40,744 nt of DNA from NCBI GenBank assembly GCA_001701105.1, contig DAAI01000058.1, forward strand, positions 101,647-142,390, written 5' to 3'. The notes beneath the pieces are model-generated. The model ran no database searches. It saw only the letters and a program-made list of their open reading frames with translations, and was not told where the DNA came from. Positions 17,902-26,161 of this stretch are shown piece after piece. How positions within the stretch are numbered: the stretch's first letter is position 1; each line of letters starts with the position of its first letter. The position numbers and the translations under genes are program-made. Source of the DNA: Bacteroidales bacterium GP1 (GTDB taxonomy: Bacteria > Bacteroidota > Bacteroidia > Bacteroidales > Muribaculaceae).

Positions 17902-18663
17902 TTATCTGTCAATTTCACCTGCACCGGATTCCGACAAGTTCCAGTTTCCCGCCTTGAGCCTACCGACCTTTATATCTCCTGTCCCTGAAGTCGTTAGATT
18001 GGCATTCTTGCATTGGCCCTTTAAGGTGATGTCGCCTGTACCTGTTGATATCGCGGTAATATCTTCTGCAAGGATATCCATTACGGAGATGTCGCCAGTT
18101 CCTGATGTCGTGATTACCAGATTTGATCCTTCTACCCCGGAAATCTTTATATCGCCTGTGCCGAATGATTTTAATTCTGCTTCTGTGGAAGTTATTTTTT
18201 CAGCTGTTATGTCGCCCGTGCCATAAGTTTGAATCCATACCTTATCTCCGGTCAGATTGGTGGCCACGACGTCTCCGGTTCCCTTAGATGTGATGTTGCT
18301 GAGATCGGGGCTTGAGACAGTAAGGAGGGCCCTTACATTAGTGGGTAACATTAGGGATTTATTATCTTTGATCGACATTGACAATATGCCATCCCGGACA
18401 GATAAGTTGATGTACTGCATTGCATCCGAAGGCGCGGTGAGTTTTATGCTTACAGGACCGTTGGTGTACTTGACATCTATACTACCGGAAACTTCGAGTC
18501 CAGTAATATCTGTTGCTTTTATGGTTTTGGTGACCAATTCACCATTGCATTTTATTGCATTCTTGTCCATAGAACTGATAACTTTTAGAGGGTTTACGTG
18601 GCAGCCTGCGCACAAGGTAAGAAGGGCAATGGCTGAAACTGCTATTGATTTGTTGGTTCTCAT
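17902..18663 (-). CDS. DUF2807 (head GIN domain) putative lipoprotein with a 20-residue GTGD repeat
   Basis: The 253-residue protein begins with a signal segment ending CAG-C21, which may be a lipobox. It then forms an auto-transporter-adhesin-like head GIN beta-solenoid. GTGD or close variants recur at residues 128, 148, 168, 188, 208, 227 and 247, an almost exact 20-residue period. The open frame extends upstream to 18834 inside the ATPase gene, but that part is not secretory. I use ATG at 18663, which gives a proper signal peptide. The function of DUF2807 proteins is unsettled; a periplasmic or surface structural role is plausible. Confidence 0.85.
   Translation of the reverse strand: MRTNKSIAVSAIALLTLCAGCHVNPLKVISSMDKNAIKCNGELVTKTIKATDITGLEVSGSIDVKYTNGPVSIKLTAPSDAMQYINLSVRDGILSMSIKDNKSLMLPTNVRALLTVSSPDLSNITSKGTGDVVATNLTGDKVWIQTYGTGDITAEKITSTEAELKSFGTGDIKISGVEGSNLVITTSGTGDISVMDILAEDITAISTGTGDITLKGQCKNANLTTSGTGDIKVGRLKAGNWNLSESGAGEIDR
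17914..18282 (-). repeat. Tandem 60-base coding repeats (GTGD motif)
   Basis: Seven copies of a roughly 60-base unit encode the GTGD(I/V) beta-turn at a regular 20-residue spacing within the DUF2807 protein. Copies differ in DNA sequence, so the repeat is conserved at the protein level and is not a recent duplication. Confidence 0.8.
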
Positions 18664-18697
18664 ATTGGTGTGTTTAAAGTGTGTTATTATTATGGTA

Positions 18698-19534
18698 TTA
18701 ATGGAACAGCCGTTGTATTTCCCCAGGATTGACCTGTGTAAGTTCAAACAGACTCTCCAGATTGACTTCCGTTTCTTCATCCTGCGCCGCGACATATTCG
18801 ATGATATTGGCTCCTCCGGGTGCGGGGAGGGCAAGGAGTGCGCTATTGATTCGGTGCTGATCGGAGGTGAAACTAAAGGATAGCTTAGAGCTTATATCAG
18901 TCATATTTGAATTAAGCAGTATCTTTTGATTTTCGGCTATTACCACGTGATCCAGAATCTTCTCCACATCATATACCTGATGGGTGGAAATAATTATTAT
19001 CTTCTCATCAGTCATGCAGGATGCGATAGCTTGCCTGAACAATCTTTTTGAGATTATGTCAAGGCCGTTCGTCGGTTCATCGAGCAGTAAAACAGCTGTG
19101 TTGCAGGCCATGGCGAAACTAAGAAACACTTTCTTTTTCTGACCCATCGAGAGTTTTCCGATATGGACCGTTGTATCCAGCTCAAACAAGGCAAGATATT
19201 TTTCCATATCCTCGTAGCTGAATTTTGGATAAAATGGAGCGTTCTCCCCAATATATTCCGATGTAACAAGATTTGGCAATTCAAATTCTTCCGGTACAAG
19301 GAATATATCATTAAGAAACTCTACCTTTCTTTTTGCAGGAATGGCGCCATTGCATTCTATAACACCGGTCTGTGGACGAAGCAATCCTGATATCAGGTAG
19401 AGCATAGTCGACTTACCAACTCCGTTGCGTCCTAACAGCCCGCATATGGTGCCATCAGGAATTTCAAGCGAGAGATTGGATATTATGTTTTTCCCGCGTT
19501 TGTATCCGTAAGTCACATTGTCAAGAAGTATCAT
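18698..19534 (-). CDS. ABC transporter ATP-binding protein
   Basis: The 278-residue ATPase has Walker A GRNGVGKST (35-43), signature LSMGQ (128-132), Walker B LLLDEP (149-154) and the switch His185 in STHQ. The C-terminal 70 residues are an extra domain common in ABC-2-type ATPases. It is the first gene of the operon, and its ATG begins immediately after the palindromic operator. Its partner is probably the permease-like product at 17138-17890. Confidence 0.93.
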   Translation of the reverse strand: MILLDNVTYGYKRGKNIISNLSLEIPDGTICGLLGRNGVGKSTMLYLISGLLRPQTGVIECNGAIPAKRKVEFLNDIFLVPEEFELPNLVTSEYIGENAPFYPKFSYEDMEKYLALFELDTTVHIGKLSMGQKKKVFLSFAMACNTAVLLLDEPTNGLDIISKRLFRQAIASCMTDEKIIIISTHQVYDVEKILDHVVIAENQKILLNSNMTDISSKLSFSFTSDQHRINSALLALPAPGGANIIEYVAAQDEETEVNLESLFELTQVNPGEIQRLFH

Positions 19535-19558
19535 AGTGTATTAGTGTATTAGTACACT
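19535..19558 (-). promoter_or_regulatory. Probable GntR/YtrA operator at the ABC operon start
   Basis: AGTGTATT occurs twice in tandem (19535-19542 and 19543-19550), followed by AGTACACT. The latter two form the palindrome AGTGTA-TTAG-TACACT (19543-19558), which is perfect in its 6-base arms. It fills the space between the -7 box and the ATG of the ATPase gene, where a bound repressor would block transcription. Form and place match the YtrA-type repressor encoded in the same operon. Confidence 0.7.
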
Positions 19559-19559
19559 G

Positions 19560-19591
19560 CAAAATTAGAACTAAAAATCCATTCTGCCAAA
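19560..19591 (-). promoter_or_regulatory. Bacteroidetes-type promoter of the ABC/GntR operon
   Basis: Minus strand: TTTG (19588-19591), 20 bases, TAATTTTG (19560-19567). The -7 box is one base away from the operator palindrome, and the predicted leader is only about 20 bases. Confidence 0.8.
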
Positions 19592-19721
19592 TTTATTTTG
19601 AAAAAAATTAATATTATTTTTTATATGACATATAATCAGTGAGTTACAAACTGATTGTTTGCCATTAATTTTGATGTTCAATAAAAAGACACTTGAGATT
19701 AGTGGATGGTGACTTGATGTC

Positions 19722-19765
19722 AAAAAAATTGCGACACATCGGTTATCATTCCGATACATCGCAAT
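19722..19765 (-). terminator. Strong terminator of the nadE-PAP2-Sua5-like operon
   Basis: Minus strand: a 15-bp stem with three G-U pairs (19751-19765 with 19728-19742, 8-base loop) is followed directly by seven T. It lies about 25 bases after the stop of the Sua5-like gene. The rest of the 19592-19727 interval is AT-rich and I see nothing else in it. Confidence 0.85.
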
Positions 19766-19789
19766 TATATGGTTCTTCCAGAAGTTAAA

Positions 19790-20389
19790 TTATTTTCTTA
19801 TCACTTTGATTAATCCTCCATCGGAAATTTTAATAATATCGGAAGAACGATGCACTTGAGTAGATTCTCGTCCATATTTGACGATATAATCCACATTGGC
19901 CAATATCAAAGGATTAATATCGGAAAAAGTGCCGGGTGCGGGCTGACCGCTTCTATTGGCGGAAGTTGAAACAATGGGTTTGCCAAACCTCTGACAGAGC
20001 GTACGCGAGAAAGATTCATTCGTAATTCGTATTCCAATTGAGCCATCGGATGCAATCATATTCGATGCAATTCCCTTAGGGTGATCATATATGATTGTAA
20101 GCGGGCGAACGGCGGCCTCTATTAAATCCCAAGCAATTTCAGGGATATGGGATACGGCGCTCTGCAATTGCCCTTCAGACCCCACTAAAGCTAACATGGC
20201 TTTCGATTCGGCACGTCCCTTGATGCGATAAATTTTTTCCACTGCTTCCGGATTGGAGGCATCACATCCCAGCCCCCAGATGGTATCAGTGGGATATAAA
20301 ATCACGCCGCCTGTGCGTAATGTTTCAAGGGCCTTTGACATATCTTCGCGGCTATATCGAGGTTGGGAGTGGGGGGATAATTCTTTCAT
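19790..20389 (-). CDS. Sua5/YciO/YrdC family protein (L-threonylcarbamoyladenylate synthase-like)
   Basis: The family makes threonylcarbamoyl-AMP from threonine, bicarbonate and ATP for the t6A37 modification of ANN-decoding tRNAs. The 199-residue single-domain protein shows GGVILYPTDTIWGLGCDA, the IKGRAESKAM loop (RxKxR-like substrate site), RPLTIIYDHP, IGIRI and STSANRSGQPAP. It lacks the Sua5 C-terminal domain, so it is TsaC/YciO-like. YciO paralogues look alike, so the t6A role is likely but not certain. Its start overlaps the PAP2 stop by four bases. Confidence 0.88.
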   Translation of the reverse strand: MKELSPHSQPRYSREDMSKALETLRTGGVILYPTDTIWGLGCDASNPEAVEKIYRIKGRAESKAMLALVGSEGQLQSAVSHIPEIAWDLIEAAVRPLTIIYDHPKGIASNMIASDGSIGIRITNESFSRTLCQRFGKPIVSTSANRSGQPAPGTFSDINPLILANVDYIVKYGRESTQVHRSSDIIKISDGGLIKVIRK

Positions 20390-21039
20390 AAGGCATAGAT
20401 TGCTGCTGCTCCAACAGTGAGAAGCATGGTGAAGGCCGGTATAATTTCAGGTTGAAAACACGTAGTTACAGGTTTACTGTCATTAATCCAGGGAATTGAG
20501 GCTGCATATGGCTTCATTGTCATCATTATGCAAGCTATGATGGATCCCGTGATTGCTCCTACAAGAAGATCAGCGGGAAAATGCACTCCTGCGTACATTC
20601 TTGTATAACATATAAATACAGCCCAAGCAAGGAGAAGAATCCTGAACCAGTTTCTTGCAAGGTACATTGCCCCTACAGCCAAAGCAAAGCAATTTGCCGC
20701 ATGGCATGAAGGGAATCCATAGGCTCCTCCTCTTCGACCATTGATTACTGCCACATATTCCGAAAAAGGATTTTCAAGATTCGACGGACGCATGATCTTG
20801 AAATACGGCCGGATTACGCTTGCACATATAAAATCCGAAAATCCTACGGCGATTCCAATCAAGGCAACGAAGAATAAGGCTTTTCTATATCCGTATTTGA
20901 GCCAGAGCCATGCTCCGCAAGCCACATAGAACGGAATCCACGGCATTGGCCTGGTACACATTCCTATGAAGCTATCCATAAAAGGGGTGTGCCCCTCATT
21001 GAAAAATAAGAATATGCTCTGATTAAGGGTAAAATCCAT
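20386..21039 (-). CDS. PAP2 family membrane phosphatase
   Basis: The 217-residue inner-membrane protein has about five to six membrane helices and the three acid phosphatase motifs: KIMRP (81-85), PSCH (110-113, replacing the usual PSGH) and YTRMYAGVHFPADLLVG (R147, H153, D157). The family hydrolyses lipid phosphates such as undecaprenyl diphosphate or phosphatidylglycerol phosphate; the substrate here is not determined. It lies between nadE (three bases upstream) and the Sua5-like gene (four-base overlap). Confidence 0.88.
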   Translation of the reverse strand: MDFTLNQSIFLFFNEGHTPFMDSFIGMCTRPMPWIPFYVACGAWLWLKYGYRKALFFVALIGIAVGFSDFICASVIRPYFKIMRPSNLENPFSEYVAVINGRRGGAYGFPSCHAANCFALAVGAMYLARNWFRILLLAWAVFICYTRMYAGVHFPADLLVGAITGSIIACIMMTMKPYAASIPWINDSKPVTTCFQPEIIPAFTMLLTVGAAAIYAL

Positions 21040-21042
21040 ATT

Positions 21043-23001
21043 TTAGTCAATTAAAGCCTCATCGAGTCTGGAGAGCCATAATCTGGCTGAAGCGTCCGAT
21101 GGCATTCTCCAATCACCACGTGGGGAAAGACAGATGCTTCCCACCTTTACTCCGTCGGGCATGCACGACCGCTTGAATTGCTGAGAGAAGAAACGACTAT
21201 AGAATTTTTTAAGCCATTTTAGTATTGTGGCTCGGTCATATTTATTCTTGAATGCCTTTTCTGCAAGAAGCAATATCTTAAGAGGGTCTGTGCCATATCT
21301 TAGCATATGATACATAAAGAAATCGTGAAGCACATAAGGCCCTACATTATCCTCCGTAAGTTGAGTTATTTCGTCTTTGTCGTTGGCCGGAAGAAGCTCG
21401 GGGCTGATTGGAGTGTCCACGATATCAAGGAGGATGTCATGAAGTTTTGTTTCCGGTGCCTCCAACGCATATCCTCGTACAAGATATTTGACAAGAGTCT
21501 TCGGAATGGAGACATTTACGCCGTACATCGACATCTGATCGCCATTGTAAGTACACCATCCTAACGCAAGTTCCGACATATCTCCGGTGCCTATCACAAT
21601 TCCATTGTACTTATTAGCCAGATCCATAAGAATCTGAGTGCGCTCGCGTGCCTGACTATTTTCATAAGTAATATCCGTGGTAGTGCCGTCATGTCCTATA
21701 TCCTGCAAGTGGAGTGTTACGGCAGGACAGATCGGAATCTCAAGGTTTGTGATGCCAAGCTCATTCATAAGGAGGAGGGCATTGTTTTTAGTTCGGTGAG
21801 TAGTACCAAATCCTGGCATTGTAACTCCTATGATACCTTTCCTATCGAGGCCGAGCATATCGAAAGCCTTTGTTGTGACAAGTAAGGCCAATGTCGAATC
21901 GAGTCCTCCGGATATTCCTATAATGGCCTTATGACAATTGATTGCTTTAAGACGTGTTGCCAACCCCCATGCTTGAATCGAAGAAATCTCATTGCATCTT
22001 TCGGCAAGGTGCTTTTCATCCGCAGGCACAAAAGGCATGGGATTTACATAGCGATAAGCAAGAGGCGAATGGATCTGATAGTCCGGAATGGCAATGGAAA
22101 CTATTCTATAAGATGCTTGTTCGGAGAGGGGAGGCGTGAAAGTAGTGGCATGCAACCGGTCGTGCCGGATATGTGTCATGTCGATGTCAGCAATCTCCAT
22201 GATTGAGTCAAGGACGAATCGTTTTGACCTTGTCACGATAGTTCCGTCTTCAGCTATGATGGCTTTACCCGTGAACGCAAGATCGGTAGAAGATTCTCCA
22301 ACTCCTGCAGAAGCGTATACATATCCGCAGCGGCACCTTGCCGATTGATTGCGTATTAAATCGAGAAGATAGTTATATTTACCCAATACATCATCCGAAG
22401 CCGACATATTAAGAATTATTTCGGCTCCGGCCTTCGCCAGTCGGCCGCTTGGGGGTTCGGGAACCCAAAGATCTTCACAAATCTCAATTCCTATTTTAGT
22501 GCCATTGACATCGAAAATCAAATCATTGCCGAAGCCAACTTTTTCACCGTCAATCTCAATATATTCATCCGGCTTAAGTTCAAAGGCCGAAGCAAACCAT
22601 CGTTCTTCGTAAAATTCATTATAGTTGGGAAGATAGTATTTTGGAACTATGCCTAAAATTGAGCCTCCATGTAACACGGCAGCGCAATTATATAATCTTC
22701 CATTATGAGCTATTGGAACTCCCACCACAATTATCGCCTTTAACCCGGCTGTTTGGGTAGCTAATGCCTTTAAAGAATGGCGAGCTTCTGATATAAGGAG
22801 AGAATCATGGAAAAGATCTCCACATGTGTAGCCGGTGACACATAACTCCGGAAATAATACAACCGATGCATCTTGTGCAGTTGCCTTAAATGCTAAGCCA
22901 ATGATTGACTCGCAATTCTCTTTTACCGCTCCCGGACGTATTACCGGCACACAGGCTGCCACTCGGGTCATTTCAAGTATTTCGGATGTCTTTCGATTCA
23001 T
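21043..23001 (-). CDS. nadE: Glutamine-dependent NAD+ synthetase
   Basis: Makes NAD+ from deamido-NAD using ammonia released from glutamine. An N-terminal nitrilase-like glutaminase domain has the Glu-Lys-Cys triad E52 (PELCVTGY), K121 (VPKYYLPNY) and C175 (IEICEDLW). A synthetase domain follows with the pyrophosphate loop SGGLDS (364-369). The open frame could start at 23031, but that codon lies inside the -7 promoter box, so I place the start at ATG 23001 (652 residues); ATG 22971 is also possible. It heads the three-gene operon. Confidence 0.96.
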   Translation of the reverse strand: MNRKTSEILEMTRVAACVPVIRPGAVKENCESIIGLAFKATAQDASVVLFPELCVTGYTCGDLFHDSLLISEARHSLKALATQTAGLKAIIVVGVPIAHNGRLYNCAAVLHGGSILGIVPKYYLPNYNEFYEERWFASAFELKPDEYIEIDGEKVGFGNDLIFDVNGTKIGIEICEDLWVPEPPSGRLAKAGAEIILNMSASDDVLGKYNYLLDLIRNQSARCRCGYVYASAGVGESSTDLAFTGKAIIAEDGTIVTRSKRFVLDSIMEIADIDMTHIRHDRLHATTFTPPLSEQASYRIVSIAIPDYQIHSPLAYRYVNPMPFVPADEKHLAERCNEISSIQAWGLATRLKAINCHKAIIGISGGLDSTLALLVTTKAFDMLGLDRKGIIGVTMPGFGTTHRTKNNALLLMNELGITNLEIPICPAVTLHLQDIGHDGTTTDITYENSQARERTQILMDLANKYNGIVIGTGDMSELALGWCTYNGDQMSMYGVNVSIPKTLVKYLVRGYALEAPETKLHDILLDIVDTPISPELLPANDKDEITQLTEDNVGPYVLHDFFMYHMLRYGTDPLKILLLAEKAFKNKYDRATILKWLKKFYSRFFSQQFKRSCMPDGVKVGSICLSPRGDWRMPSDASARLWLSRLDEALID

Positions 23002-23028
23002 ATTCGTGCTATTTGGGGTTTCATTTTG

Positions 23029-23059
23029 CAAAGATAAAAAACAAAAACGATGAAATCAA
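23029..23059 (-). promoter_or_regulatory. Promoter of nadE operon
   Basis: Minus strand: TTG (23057-23059), 20 bases, TATCTTTG (23029-23036). Its position excludes the longest possible nadE start. It lies in the short interval between nadE and the divergent outer-membrane protein gene; I find no convincing consensus promoter for the latter. Confidence 0.65.
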
Positions 23060-23090
23060 TGTTTTTAAGATAAACTTAACGCATAATTTA

Positions 23091-23597
23091 ATGAAAGCAC
23101 AAGAAAACAAAGTTAAAAGGATTCTCGTAATGATAGCCCTTGTAATCGGCATGATATGCCCTATGCAACTTTCGGCTACGGGAAGAGGAGAAAAATCCGT
23201 AGGACTGTCGGCCGGATATGCCGGGTATAACTCAAGTGGTTATATAAGTGCTAATTTTCAGTATACCTTTGCCGACCATTTCCGTTTGGCTCCGGAGATT
23301 GGCTATGTTTTCTACAATCAGGGAGCCACCGGATTTAAGGTAGATGCCGATATGCACTTTCCATTTCGTGTGGCCAAAGGATTAGGATTATATCCTCTCG
23401 CCGGCCTAACTTTCAATAACTGGTCGTTCAGCCGTTCGCCATTACATGAAAATATAATGCGTTTTGGAGTCGATGCCGGAGTAGGACTCGACTTATACCT
23501 TACCAATTCTTTGAAACTTAATTTCCAGGCGAAGTATTCGTTGATGAAAAATTGCTCCGGACTATTCACCGGAATCGGAATAGGTTACATATTCTGA
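23091..23597 (+). CDS. Small outer-membrane beta-barrel protein
   Basis: The 168-residue protein has a signal peptide of about 30 residues ending near QLSA-TG. Alternating hydrophobic strands follow: SVGLSAGYAGYNSSGYISANFQY in part, FRLAPEIGYVFYN and a closing GIGIGYIF with a terminal Phe, typical of small outer-membrane barrels (OmpA/OmpW-like, eight strands). The frame is open upstream to 22905, inside nadE, but ATG 23091 gives the signal peptide. It is a single gene ended by a strong terminator. Function unknown. Confidence 0.8.
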   Translation: MKAQENKVKRILVMIALVIGMICPMQLSATGRGEKSVGLSAGYAGYNSSGYISANFQYTFADHFRLAPEIGYVFYNQGATGFKVDADMHFPFRVAKGLGLYPLAGLTFNNWSFSRSPLHENIMRFGVDAGVGLDLYLTNSLKLNFQAKYSLMKNCSGLFTGIGIGYIF

Positions 23598-23622
23598 AAA
23601 CAATATCGAATCATAGTTATTG

Positions 23623-23655
23623 ATCGGCAGGCAGTGGATGCTTGCCGATTTTTTT
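23623..23655 (+). terminator. Terminator after the small barrel protein gene
   Basis: ATCGGCAGG (23623-23631) pairs with CTTGCCGAT (23641-23649), a 9-bp stem with one G-U pair and a 9-base loop, followed by a run of T to 23655. It lies 25 bases after the stop codon. Confidence 0.8.
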
Positions 23656-23698
23656 CAAATAATTGAATTCCGCATAGCTCTATATCCCGAAAATTTCG

Positions 23699-23706
23699 TA
23701 ATTTTG
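23699..23706 (+). promoter_or_regulatory. -7 promoter element of the alkaline phosphatase gene
   Basis: TAATTTTG, identical to other -7 boxes in the window, lies 36 bases before the ATG. I see no matching TTG at the expected upstream spacing, so the -33 half is weak and the promoter may need an activator. Confidence 0.5.
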
Positions 23707-23741
23707 TCAATGAACCCAAACCAATATCAATTTTCAACATT

Positions 23742-25151
23742 ATGAAAAAATATTTAGCAATTCTTATCTCCGCATTCATATTAAGTAATGCCGCCCATGC
23801 CACGGATGCCAGATACATATTTTACTTCATCGGCGATGGGATGGGGATGGGTCATGTCAATGCTACGGAAACATATCTGCGGGACGTGCGCAAAAGCGAT
23901 CAATCGCTTTTGATGATGACCTTCCCTGTGGCCTCTCAAGTCAGAACATATTCAGCAAACAATAAAGTGACTGATTCGGCCGCCGCAGGTACGGCTCTGT
24001 CCACCGGGAATAAGACCAACAACGGAATGGTTGGTATGAATCCAGAAGGGGATGAGGTATTCAGTATTTCTAAGGATTTCCTGAAAGCGGGCTATGAAAT
24101 TGGAGTGGCCACAACAGTAGCCGGGGATGATGCAACTCCGGCCGCTTTCTATGCGCACTCAGCAGATCGTGGAAGTAACGACATAATAGCTCCAATGGCT
24201 GCAGAGAGCGGATTCCGTTTTCTTGGCGCAGGCAAATTCCGGGGCATGACGGGAAAAGACGGTAATCCTACTACCTGGGAGGATGATATGCGGAGTGCCG
24301 GATATACCATAATCAAGGGCTATAAGGAATATGAAAAGATAACGAACTATGATAATAAGATTCTTCTCTTGAGTTCAAATCCTCAAGGCGATCAGGTAGG
24401 TTATACTATTGATTCGATTCCCGGAGCTCTGACAGCGGCTCAAATCACGCGGGCTTGTCTCAATTCGATGGAGGCCGGAATGAAGAATCCGGATTCAAAA
24501 GGATTCTTCATGATGATGGAAGGAGGAAATATCGATTGGGCAGCCCATGCCAATGACGGGGGAGCGGTTATAAAGGAAGTGCTGAATTTTCAACAAGCCA
24601 TTGACATTGCATATCAATTCTACCTTCAACATCCGGAGGAAACTCTTATTGTAGTCACAGCCGATCATGATACGGGAGGAATGGCAATGGGTCGGGAAGA
24701 TAACAGGAATGATATTCAGCTCGGATTGTTCGATTTCCAAAAAATATCTAAGGATCGGTTTTCGGACTACTGTAAGGCAGAGTATAAACACGGATCTAAG
24801 GCAGGATGGAATGAAATGGAGAGTTTTTTGAAAGATAATTTCGGCTTTTGGAGCCATGTACCTTTAACCGAAGATGAAACCGCTGATCTTAAAAAAGCTT
24901 TCGATAAGACTTTCGTTACCCGCGAGGCAAAAGATCAGAAGACATGGTACCAGGATTTCAATCACTTCACCGTAAAAGTGTACGACATCCTCAATCGCCA
25001 TGCCGGAATCGGATGGACAACATCGAGCCACACAGGAAACTTTGTACCCCTCTATGCAATAGGAGCCGGCTCTGAATTGTTTAAGAGGAATCTGAATAAT
25101 ACGGAAGTACCGAGCATGATTCTAAAAGCCGCAGGACTAAAAGATAGATAA
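23742..25151 (+). CDS. Alkaline phosphatase (PhoA family), secreted
   Basis: Periplasmic zinc/magnesium phosphomonoesterase. The 469-residue protein starts with a signal peptide (1-20, ending AAHA-TD). Metal and catalytic motifs are in order: FIGDGMGMGH (29-38), the nucleophile Ser79 in VTDSAAAGTALSTG, MEGGNIDWAAH, VVTADHDTGGM and TSSHTGNFVPLYAIG. Length and motifs agree with active family members. It stands alone between two strong terminators. Phosphate regulation is likely for the family, but I cannot identify a Pho box. Confidence 0.96.
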   Translation: MKKYLAILISAFILSNAAHATDARYIFYFIGDGMGMGHVNATETYLRDVRKSDQSLLMMTFPVASQVRTYSANNKVTDSAAAGTALSTGNKTNNGMVGMNPEGDEVFSISKDFLKAGYEIGVATTVAGDDATPAAFYAHSADRGSNDIIAPMAAESGFRFLGAGKFRGMTGKDGNPTTWEDDMRSAGYTIIKGYKEYEKITNYDNKILLLSSNPQGDQVGYTIDSIPGALTAAQITRACLNSMEAGMKNPDSKGFFMMMEGGNIDWAAHANDGGAVIKEVLNFQQAIDIAYQFYLQHPEETLIVVTADHDTGGMAMGREDNRNDIQLGLFDFQKISKDRFSDYCKAEYKHGSKAGWNEMESFLKDNFGFWSHVPLTEDETADLKKAFDKTFVTREAKDQKTWYQDFNHFTVKVYDILNRHAGIGWTTSSHTGNFVPLYAIGAGSELFKRNLNNTEVPSMILKAAGLKDR

Positions 25152-25174
25152 TTTATATTCCTGCATTGTCACTT

Positions 25175-25226
25175 TTCGGTTTTGAGATATGTCATTACTA
25201 TAAACAATCTCAAAACCGAATTTTTT
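25175..25226 (+). terminator. Long-stem terminator after alkaline phosphatase
   Basis: A perfect 14-bp stem (25175-25188 with 25207-25220) and an 18-base loop precede six T. It ends only 19 bases before the ATG of the next gene. Confidence 0.88.
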
Positions 25227-25245
25227 AATCATAAACAAGAATGAA

Positions 25246-25674
25246 ATGACAGCTATGTTAGTTCCCATCTTCATCTGTTGCATCCTGCCTTTAGGAATAG
25301 TACTGATAATCTTCGGCACAAAGGCATACTGCAATAAAAAGCAATCAGAAATCCTTATCAAGGCTATCGATAATGGAATAGATACCGATAAGCTATTAGA
25401 ATCGTTGGCCAATCCAAAGAAAACCCCACTTGAAATCTTGAATAAGCGGCTTCAGAGAGGGTGTGTGTATTCAATGCTCGGGGTAGCCTGCCTGATATTG
25501 GGAATAATCATCAATTATTCCAAGATACTTCCAATGACAGCTGTCGATGAAAGGTTGGTGTTTACAATGATTTTCATTGTATTTGGAGGAATATTTATGG
25601 CGATAGGAATTTCTTTCCTCATCACCTGGGCAAGCACCCGCAAACAAGTTAAGAATATTCAAAAAAATAAATGA
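25246..25674 (+). CDS. DUF6249-like small membrane protein
   Basis: The 142-residue protein has a membrane segment at about 4-24, a cytoplasmic stretch with LIKAIDNGIDTDKLLESL, and two more segments at about 76-92 and 104-128. This pattern is found in Bacteroidales proteins annotated DUF6249 encoded beside ECF sigma factors. It overlaps the sigma gene by four bases (ATGA). Its biochemical role is unknown; it may help sense or transmit an envelope signal. Confidence 0.7.
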   Translation: MTAMLVPIFICCILPLGIVLIIFGTKAYCNKKQSEILIKAIDNGIDTDKLLESLANPKKTPLEILNKRLQRGCVYSMLGVACLILGIIINYSKILPMTAVDERLVFTMIFIVFGGIFMAIGISFLITWASTRKQVKNIQKNK

Positions 25675-26159
25675 CCCGACAGGAGTTCATCCGGCATGTG
25701 GAGCTTAGTCAGAAAGCGTTACGTCGCTTTCTGACAGCCCTATGTTGCGGGGATTCCCAATTGGCTGACGACATTGCCCAGGAATCTTATATCAAGGCTT
25801 ATCTCTCGCTTAATACGATAACCAGCAATGATAAGTTTAATGCATGGATTTTCAGGATAGCCTATAATACATTTCTAAATTCAAGAAGAAGCATTCGGCC
25901 TACTGCCAACCTTTCCTCTGCGCTTGATATAAATTCTGAAGCAAGAACCGACTGCTCTTTTGAATATCAGGCACTATACAAGGCATTGGAACTTTTACCA
26001 TCCAAAGAACGCAGTGCGATACTCCTGTTCTATATGCAAGGATATCCGGTAAAAGAAATAGCCCGCATCATTGATGCTTCTGAGGATGCAGTGAAACAAT
26101 ATCTCTCAAGAGGTAGAAAACATTTGAAATATATTTTGAAATCCCCTGATAATTGTTGA
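25671..26159 (+). CDS. ECF-type RNA polymerase sigma factor (module 1)
   Basis: The 162-residue protein shows region 2 (about 12-75: LADDIAQESYIKAYLSL, FNAWIFRIAYNTFLNSRR) and region 4 (about 105-155: LPSKERSAILLFYMQGYPVKEIA in part, SEDAVKQYLSRGRKHLK). There is no sigma-1.1 or region 3, as in ECF/RpoE-type factors. It is coupled by overlap to the DUF6249-like gene before it and lies two bases from the small membrane protein after it. Target promoters are not recognisable here. Confidence 0.92.
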   Translation: MTRQEFIRHVELSQKALRRFLTALCCGDSQLADDIAQESYIKAYLSLNTITSNDKFNAWIFRIAYNTFLNSRRSIRPTANLSSALDINSEARTDCSFEYQALYKALELLPSKERSAILLFYMQGYPVKEIARIIDASEDAVKQYLSRGRKHLKYILKSPDNC

Positions 26160-26161
26160 TT

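Noticed and set aside
18664..18834. N-terminal extension of the DUF2807 gene
   Set aside because: The extra 57 residues are inside the ATPase gene and would bury the signal peptide; ATG 18663 is better.
18257..18883. Open frame of about 208 codons on the plus strand across the DUF2807 gene and the end of the ATPase gene
   Set aside because: It is antisense to two well-supported genes and reads as a repeat-driven shadow.
22905..23090. N-terminal extension of the small barrel protein gene
   Set aside because: It lies within nadE and its promoter on the other strand; ATG 23091 starts a proper signal peptide.
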